Shown piece by piece: positions 38,323-42,279 of a DNA stretch of 42,279 bases (position 1 is the stretch's first letter; each line of letters starts with the position of its first letter). Location: positions 1 through 42,279 of the forward strand of contig JAHHST010000001.1 in assembly GCA_020025055.1 (NCBI GenBank), read 5' to 3'. This stretch comes from Longicatena sp. GTDB lineage: Bacteria; Bacillota_I; Bacilli_A; Erysipelotrichales; Erysipelotrichaceae. The position numbers were made by a program, and so were the translations under genes. The notes under the pieces are model-generated. The model had not been told where the DNA came from. It did no database searches and was given only the letters and a program-made list of their open reading frames with translations.

Positions 38323-38694
38323 TCAATCCTCCTTTCTATGTAAAAATACATATATAAGAATTGCCCCTTTATGAAGTAATATCCCTATAAAAAGAGCTAT
38401 AATATTAACTCCTTCATAAGCTGCTAATAAGAATACCACAGTATATATAGCATATCGCTGTATATAACTTGCGCTTCCTTTTGCCTTCGCATTTCCATAC
38501 AATTCAATACGACGAGTCATATTCGTAATCATAGAAAACCCAATAATTCCAGTAAGTGCCCCAATGATAATACCAATTCCAATCACTTTAAATTGACCAT
38601 GAAAGATAAGAATAGAAAGACCACTAACAATGAAAGCAAGTGCTAATGTAAGCCGACGAATTTCTTTTCCCATTTGTGAAACTTCATCCATCAT
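38323..38694 (-). CDS. atpI: ATP synthase subunit I (AtpI-like)
   Basis: A small membrane protein (123 residues, four helices) of the kind encoded before atpB in many operons; it assists c-ring assembly or ion supply. The N-terminal MGKEIRRLTLALAF and central MITNMTRRIELYG are the polar parts. It overlaps the preceding atpZ-like gene by 11 bases. Assignment is by position, size and topology; sequence in this family is weakly conserved. Confidence 0.8.
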   Translation of the reverse strand: MMDEVSQMGKEIRRLTLALAFIVSGLSILIFHGQFKVIGIGIIIGALTGIIGFSMITNMTRRIELYGNAKAKGSASYIQRYAIYTVVFLLAAYEGVNIIALFIGILLHKGAILIYVFLHRKED

Positions 38695-38875
38695 GCTGAT
38701 CCCATCCTTTCATCAATAAATAGAAACTACTACCTATAGCGTACGCTAATAATAAGATTATCATAATGGGGGTTGTATGTAATTTTTGATCCAACCATAT
38801 ACCAATACAAACTGCCAAAATTGAACTTAGTAAAATCATCATCATAAAGCGTAACGCTTTATAATATTCTTTCAT
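38684..38875 (-). CDS. atpZ: AtpZ-type small F0 accessory protein
   Basis: 63 residues with two transmembrane helices (YKALRFMMMILLSSILAVCIGIWLD split over the first; IIMILLLAYAIGSSFYLL). The G-x-WLDxK link is a hallmark of the AtpZ/AtpI family. The start is uncertain: ATG 38875 has no clear SD, while a TTG at 38890 lies nine bases from AGGAG and would overlap the upp end. Members are thought to help Mg2+ or c-ring assembly. Confidence 0.8.
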   Translation of the reverse strand: MKEYYKALRFMMMILLSSILAVCIGIWLDQKLHTTPIMIILLLAYAIGSSFYLLMKGWDQHDG

Positions 38876-38876
38876 T

Positions 38877-39497
38877 TTACTTTGTACCAAAAATACGATC
38901 TCCTGCATCTCCTAAACCTGGAACAATATATCCATGTTCATTTAATTTTTCATCAAGAGCTGCAAGATAAATATCCACTTCTGGATGTGCTTTTTCAACT
39001 GCACGCACACCTTCTGGTGCACCAACTAAACATACTAAACGAATATTTTTAGCGCCTTGTTTTTTCACCATATCAATTGCAGCAATTGCACTACCACCAG
39101 TTGCAAGCATTGGATCTACAATCATGACAACCGCATCTTTGATTTGTTTTGGATATTTTTCAAAATACGTATGTGGTTCTAAAGTTTCTTCATCACGATA
39201 CAATCCAACATGTGCAATTTTTACAGTAGGAATTAAATCACAAATTCCATTTACCATACCTAAACCAGCACGCAAAATAGGAACTAATACAATTTCTTTA
39301 GCTAATTCACTTGTTTTTGTTTTTGTAACAGGTGTTTCAATTTCAACTTCCCTTAAAGGAAAATCTCTTGAAATCTCATAAGCCATTAGTCCTGCAATTT
39401 CATCTAGATTTTGTCGAAAATCTTTTGTTCCTGTTTCCTTTTTACGCATTTGTGTTAATTTATGCGTAATTAAAGGATGCTCTAATACTTTTAACAT
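38877..39497 (-). CDS. upp: Uracil phosphoribosyltransferase
   Basis: A pyrimidine salvage enzyme making UMP from uracil and PRPP. Motifs are [15 protein letters not shown] and the PRPP loop [16 protein letters not shown], ending [11 protein letters not shown]. 206 residues. The start is ATG 39497 (MLKVLEHPL) with AAGGAG nine bases away; a longer frame upstream runs through the leader. As in Bacillus, it is encoded just before atpZ/atpI, probably as the first gene of the ATP synthase transcript. Confidence 0.97.
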   Translation of the reverse strand: MLKVLEHPLITHKLTQMRKKETGTKDFRQNLDEIAGLMAYEISRDFPLREVEIETPVTKTKTSELAKEIVLVPILRAGLGMVNGICDLIPTVKIAHVGLYRDEETLEPHTYFEKYPKQIKDAVVMIVDPMLATGGSAIAAIDMVKKQGAKNIRLVCLVGAPEGVRAVEKAHPEVDIYLAALDEKLNEHGYIVPGLGDAGDRIFGTK

Positions 39498-39551
39498 ATT
39501 TAATCTCCTTACTTTTTTTGCGATAATACTGTAACATATTTCGCATTCCTT

Positions 39552-39603
39552 GTAAGCAGACATTTTCTATAAAATGTCTAAATCTTACGTTGCTACCATT
39601 ATA
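39552..39603 (-). promoter_or_regulatory. upp-atp promoter -10 and 5'-terminal stem-loop
   Basis: TATAAT at 39603-39598 places the mRNA start near 39591. Immediately downstream GTAAG...CTTAC (39588-39584 with 39556-39552) encloses the perfect nine-base hairpin AGACATTTT/AAAATGTCT (39579-39571 with 39566-39558). There is no T run, so it looks like a protective or regulatory 5' structure, not a terminator. Confidence 0.6.
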
Positions 39604-39701
39604 TCATGGAAACTTTTTTTTTAAACTTCTTTCATATAATTTTTTATCACATATATTCCTATGTTTTGGGCATTTTTTTATATGATACGGCTTTCATAAA
39701 A

Positions 39702-40067
39702 TTAATTTTTATCAATAGATAAATATTTTCTAATGATAAATATAATTGCTACCGCAATTACCCCAATTAAATTTTCCATTGCATTGTCATGAGATAAGAT
39801 AATTTGTCTTGCTACTGCATACAATACTACTTCCATAACAGATTCAGGAGTATGTAACAGTAACATTTTGACAAATTCAATCGCAACTAAAATCGTTAAA
39901 ATAGCACTTAAAAACTGATCTAAATCAAAGGTTTGTAATAACATTGCTTTTGCATTTGTCAGCAAAAATACACATAATGTAACTATAATTCCAATAATTA
40001 ACACAAATGCAATCATATATTCAATCCATTGTACAAGTTTTAATAAATAATTATTTTTCTTTTCCAT
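39702..40067 (-). CDS. PsiE-family phosphate-starvation-inducible-type membrane protein
   Basis: 121 residues, four transmembrane helices. The segment LVAIEFVKMLLLHTPESVMEVVLYAVARQIIL matches PsiE in pattern (only part quoted by me as LLHTPESVMEVVLYAVAR). Role unknown; the E. coli relative responds to phosphate starvation. It lies downstream of rpiB after a terminator. Moderate confidence for the family. Confidence 0.78.
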   Translation of the reverse strand: MEKKNNYLLKLVQWIEYMIAFVLIIGIIVTLCVFLLTNAKAMLLQTFDLDQFLSAILTILVAIEFVKMLLLHTPESVMEVVLYAVARQIILSHDNAMENLIGVIAVAIIFIIRKYLSIDKN

Positions 40068-40081
40068 GCATTTCTCCTAAT

Positions 40082-40118
40082 AAAAAAAGGTTACAAGAAC
40101 TCATCGTTCATGCAACCT
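40082..40118 (-). terminator. Terminator of rpiB
   Basis: AGGTTGCATGAAC and GTTCTTGTAACCT pair on the minus strand, followed by seven T. Confidence 0.88.
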
Positions 40119-40127
40119 ACATCTTGT

Positions 40128-40568
40128 TTATTTTTCTAAAGCCATTAATTTATTAATACGACGTTGATGTCTTTCATCATTTGAGAAGTCTGTATTAATC
40201 CAAACACGAACGATTTCTTTCATTAATTCAACACCTAGAATACGTTGTCCCATTGCTAAAACGTTTGAATCATTATGTTCTCTAGTTAATTTAGCACTTA
40301 CTGGATCGTTGCATAATGCACAACGAATTCCTTTAATTTTATTTGCTGTAATACTTACACCAATTCCTGTTCCACAGATTACAATACCACGATCATTTTT
40401 TCCATCTGCTACAGATTGTGCTGCAGGTGCAGCATAATCAGGATAATCAACAGATGCTGTTGAATGACATCCAAAGTCTTCTACTTCATGTCCCATTTCT
40501 GTTAACATTTCTTTTACGATTTCTTTATATTCGAAAGCTCCATGATCACATGCTAATGCAATTTTCAT
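40128..40568 (-). CDS. rpiB: Ribose-5-phosphate isomerase B
   Basis: Interconverts ribose-5-P and ribulose-5-P. It starts MKIALACDHGAFEYK, with the catalytic Cys in GIVICGTGIGVSITANK and the typical CNDPVSAKLTREHNDSN. 146 residues from ATG 40568 (AGGAGG nine bases upstream); the longer frame upstream is rejected. Position near tsaC and upp matches Bacillus ywlF. Confidence 0.97.
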   Translation of the reverse strand: MKIALACDHGAFEYKEIVKEMLTEMGHEVEDFGCHSTASVDYPDYAAPAAQSVADGKNDRGIVICGTGIGVSITANKIKGIRCALCNDPVSAKLTREHNDSNVLAMGQRILGVELMKEIVRVWINTDFSNDERHQRRINKLMALEK

Positions 40569-40635
40569 TTTTAAATTCCTCCTATATTCATCTACATTTA
40601 CATTATACAATATTTTTTTATAATTCTATATGATT

Positions 40636-41250
40636 TTAGCATTTATTAACAACTTCCATGATTTCTTCTTTTGTAATTGCACCATCTCGTATAATATTTA
40701 ATTTTGAACTACTCATATCTACGATTGTACTTGCCATCGTTCCTGCTGGTGTTCCATTCACAATCGCATCAATTCTTCCATCTAGTTGTTCTAATACTTC
40801 TTCTGTTGTATTTCCTGGTTGTAATCCACTTAAATTTGCACTTGTAACAAGTAATGGTTTATTACATAAATGAATTAAATTTAAAATAAATTCATCATCA
40901 GGCATACGAATACCTACTGTATCTAATCCATTTGTAATATAATCTGGCAAATTTTCTTTCTTTTTTAAAATCATAGTAAATCCACCTGGCATAAATGCAT
41001 TTGCTAAACATTTTGCTTTTTCATCTACATATGCAATTGTTTCCATTTGTTCAATCGATGCAACCATAGTTGGAATTGGTTTATTTTCTGGTCTACCTTT
41101 GCTTTTTTTCAATGCATTTAATGCTTCTTCATTTTCATAAATAACTGCTAATCCATATACAGTGTCAGTTGGAAATGCTACTACTTTTCCTTCTTTTAAC
41201 AATTCAACAACTGTATGAATATCTTTTTTATCCAATCTTAACGTTTTCAT
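40636..41250 (-). CDS. tsaC: Threonylcarbamoyl-AMP synthase (TsaC/Sua5/YwlC family)
   Basis: Makes threonylcarbamoyl-AMP for t6A37 of tRNAs reading ANN codons. Motifs: VVAFPTDTVYGLAV, KKSKGRPENKPIPTMV and LLVTSANLSGLQPG. 205 residues from ATG 41250; a GTG at 41256 has a better SD and would add two residues. Its start overlaps the end of rqcP. No C-terminal Sua5 domain, so it is the short TsaC/YrdC type. Confidence 0.93.
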   Translation of the reverse strand: MKTLRLDKKDIHTVVELLKEGKVVAFPTDTVYGLAVIYENEEALNALKKSKGRPENKPIPTMVASIEQMETIAYVDEKAKCLANAFMPGGFTMILKKKENLPDYITNGLDTVGIRMPDDEFILNLIHLCNKPLLVTSANLSGLQPGNTTEEVLEQLDGRIDAIVNGTPAGTMASTIVDMSSSKLNIIRDGAITKEEIMEVVNKC

Positions 41251-41530
41251 ATTCACTCTGTCCATCTTCCTGTTTTTCAATTTTCTTTTCTTCAATCACT
41301 TCAAACATTAATGCTGCATCATTTTTACTTACTTGTTTTTGAATCATTAACACTCTTACAGTTAATTCACGATATCCAAATAAAATACGAATGATATCCC
41401 CAACTTTTACTTCTGTAGAAGGTTTTGCAACTCTTCCATTTACATATACACGTTGTTGATCTGCAAGTTCTTTGGAAACTGTTCGACGTTTTAAAATACG
41501 TGATGTCTTTAAATATTTATCTAATCTCAT
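41228..41530 (-). CDS. rqcP: RNA-binding S4 protein RqcP (YabO type)
   Basis: A ribosome quality-control factor that helps RqcH add Ala tails to stalled chains. S4 domain opening MRLDKYLKTSRILKRRTVSK, then ADQQRVYVNGRVAKPS, close to Bacillus YabO. 100 residues. In Bacillus the gene is near spoIIE; here it is joined to tsaC, overlapping by 23 bases. Confidence 0.93.
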   Translation of the reverse strand: MRLDKYLKTSRILKRRTVSKELADQQRVYVNGRVAKPSTEVKVGDIIRILFGYRELTVRVLMIQKQVSKNDAALMFEVIEEKKIEKQEDGQSEYENVKIG

Positions 41531-41616
41531 AGTTCAATACTCAAACCCTTTCTAAAACATGCTTACATATTATCACAGTTATCAAAAAATACAATTCATA
41601 AAATTTTTTTAACAAA

Positions 41617-41647
41617 AACAAAAAAAGGATGAGTTACCCCCATCCTT
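41617..41647 (-). terminator. Terminator of the cell-wall protein gene
   Basis: AAGGATG / CATCCTT stem with loop GGGGGTAACT, followed by seven T on the minus strand. Confidence 0.9.
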
Positions 41648-41692
41648 ATATTAAAAATATTAATAAATGTTTAAAACATTCTTATTATTGTA

Positions 41693-42279
41693 CTACCCCA
41701 ATTTACGATGCTTCATCATTCGAACTACAACTGCCGCTGCACCTAACATTACGCTCCATAATAATGCTGTATTCGTTGAAATTCCTGTTACTGGTGTTTC
41801 TTCTTTATCAACATGATTTGGTTTTTCTGGTTTTGTTGTATCTATTGATGTAGATGGTTTTAATGGTTCCATCGGTACAACAGAGTTACTTGGTTCTAGC
41901 GGTATCATTGGAGTAACTGGTTTGCTTGGTTCAAGCGGTATCATTGGAATAATTGGCTTCGCTGGTTCCAATGGTGTTAAATTTGGATTTTCTTTTAATC
42001 CTTGCATTGCTTGTGTTAATGCTTCTTTTGCTGCATTCACTTCTTCTTGTGTTGCATTTTTGTTTGCATTTACTTCTTTTGCTTTCTTTAATGCTTCTTG
42101 ATATGCTTTCCAACTTGCTTTTGTATATGCATTTTCTTCTTTTGCAGGTTTTTTAGAAATTGCTGCTTCTAATGCATCTTTGTTTACAACTTCTTTTTTA
42201 TCTAACTCTGCAATTGCTTTTTCAATTGCTTCTGCCATTGCATCTACTTCTGCTTGTTTTGTGATATCTTTATCTTTTA
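41693..42279 (-). CDS. Cell-wall surface protein, C-terminal part (FIVAR-type repeats, proline repeats, TPVTG anchor); cut by the window edge
   Basis: The frame is open to the last base of the window, so the start lies outside. Visible: a FIVAR-like helical repeat (AYTKASWKAYQEALKKAKEV..TQEEVNAAKEALTQAM), then three PLEP(S/A)KPx(T/I)PMI repeats, a hydrophilic linker, and a C-terminal sorting-like signal: TPVTG, then a hydrophobic stretch (ALLWSVMLGAAAVVV), then RMMKHRKLG. TPVTG is a non-standard LPxTG; sortases of this lineage often accept xPxTG. Likely covalently attached to the wall. Confidence 0.9.
   Translation of the reverse strand, partial: KDKDITKQAEVDAMAEAIEKAIAELDKKEVVNKDALEAAISKKPAKEENAYTKASWKAYQEALKKAKEVNANKNATQEEVNAAKEALTQAMQGLKENPNLTPLEPAKPIIPMIPLEPSKPVTPMIPLEPSNSVVPMEPLKPSTSIDTTKPEKPNHVDKEETPVTGISTNTALLWSVMLGAAAVVVRMMKHRKLG
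41891..41962 (-). repeat. Tandem 36-base repeat within the surface protein gene
   Basis: Two adjacent 36-base units (41891-41926 and 41927-41962) with a partial third at 41963 and a diverged one at 41864 encode the 12-residue PLEPSKPVTPMI repeat. Such in-frame repeats vary in number between strains. Confidence 0.85.

Noticed and set aside
39498..39563. N-terminal extension of uracil phosphoribosyltransferase
   Set aside because: It would read through the 5' stem-loop and has no SD; ATG 39497 has a proper SD and family-like start.

Overview
The window is an AT-rich, low-GC Firmicutes chromosome segment. Gene content points to a spore-forming member of the Erysipelotrichia/Coprobacillaceae type: SpoIIE, SpoIID, SpoIIQ, an Mbl-type MreB, a T-box leader, strong AGGAGG Shine-Dalgarno (SD) sites, and a sigma-54/LevR-type PTS locus. 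The class is an inference from gene content and style, not from a marker gene. Almost everything is on the minus strand; the one clear plus-strand gene is rpoN.

Layout, left to right. (1) 1-2.3 kb is a decayed accessory patch. It holds a Fic protein, a frameshifted and truncated hsdM start that overlaps the fic stop, an unknown 192-residue protein, and a possible zinc-ribbon fragment. (2) 2.4-4.3 kb is lysS with a T-box leader and a consensus promoter. (3) 4.3-7.98 kb is a compact operon, read right to left: DUF134 regulator, NifX-like protein, two ferredoxin-inserted MinD/Mrp ATPases, a metallo-beta-lactamase-fold protein, and a second NifX-like protein. It is driven by a promoter with two TGACATATGTCA-type operators. 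It sits between dusB and lysS, which are neighbours in Bacillus. (4) 8-15.8 kb is the conserved block spoIIE-tilS-hpt-ftsH-hslO-dusB, ordered as near the Bacillus origin. (5) 15.9-17.7 kb is a junction with an orphan PemK/MazF-like protein and tagO. (6) 17.7-20.7 kb is mbl, spoIIQ, spoIID and ywzB. (7) 20.8-24.5 kb is a surface or cell-envelope stretch: a Wzy/WaaL-like protein, a single-pass coiled-coil protein and signal peptidase I, then a decayed IS200/IS605 tnpA that standard gene calling would miss. (8) 24.5-32 kb is a mannose-family PTS operon. It has IIB, LevR-like activator, a sigma-54 promoter, IIB, IIC, IID and a HAD phosphatase, with rpoN divergent beside it. (9) 32-39.6 kb is upp-atpZ-atpI-atpBEFHAGDC. 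The c subunit carries the residues of a sodium-binding site. (10) 39.7-42.3 kb holds psiE-like, rpiB, tsaC, rqcP and the 3' end of a repeat-bearing cell-wall protein cut by the window edge.

Two blocks that are far apart in Bacillus are joined here: spoIIE to lysS, and tsaC/rpiB/upp/atp/ywzB/spoIID/spoIIQ/mbl. Accessory insertions are placed between otherwise conserved neighbours. The most interesting elements are the Fe-S ATPase/NifX operon with its operators and no nitrogenase, the self-contained sigma-54 sugar-transport module, the predicted sodium-type ATP synthase, the apparently leaderless tilS, and the three hidden gene relics.
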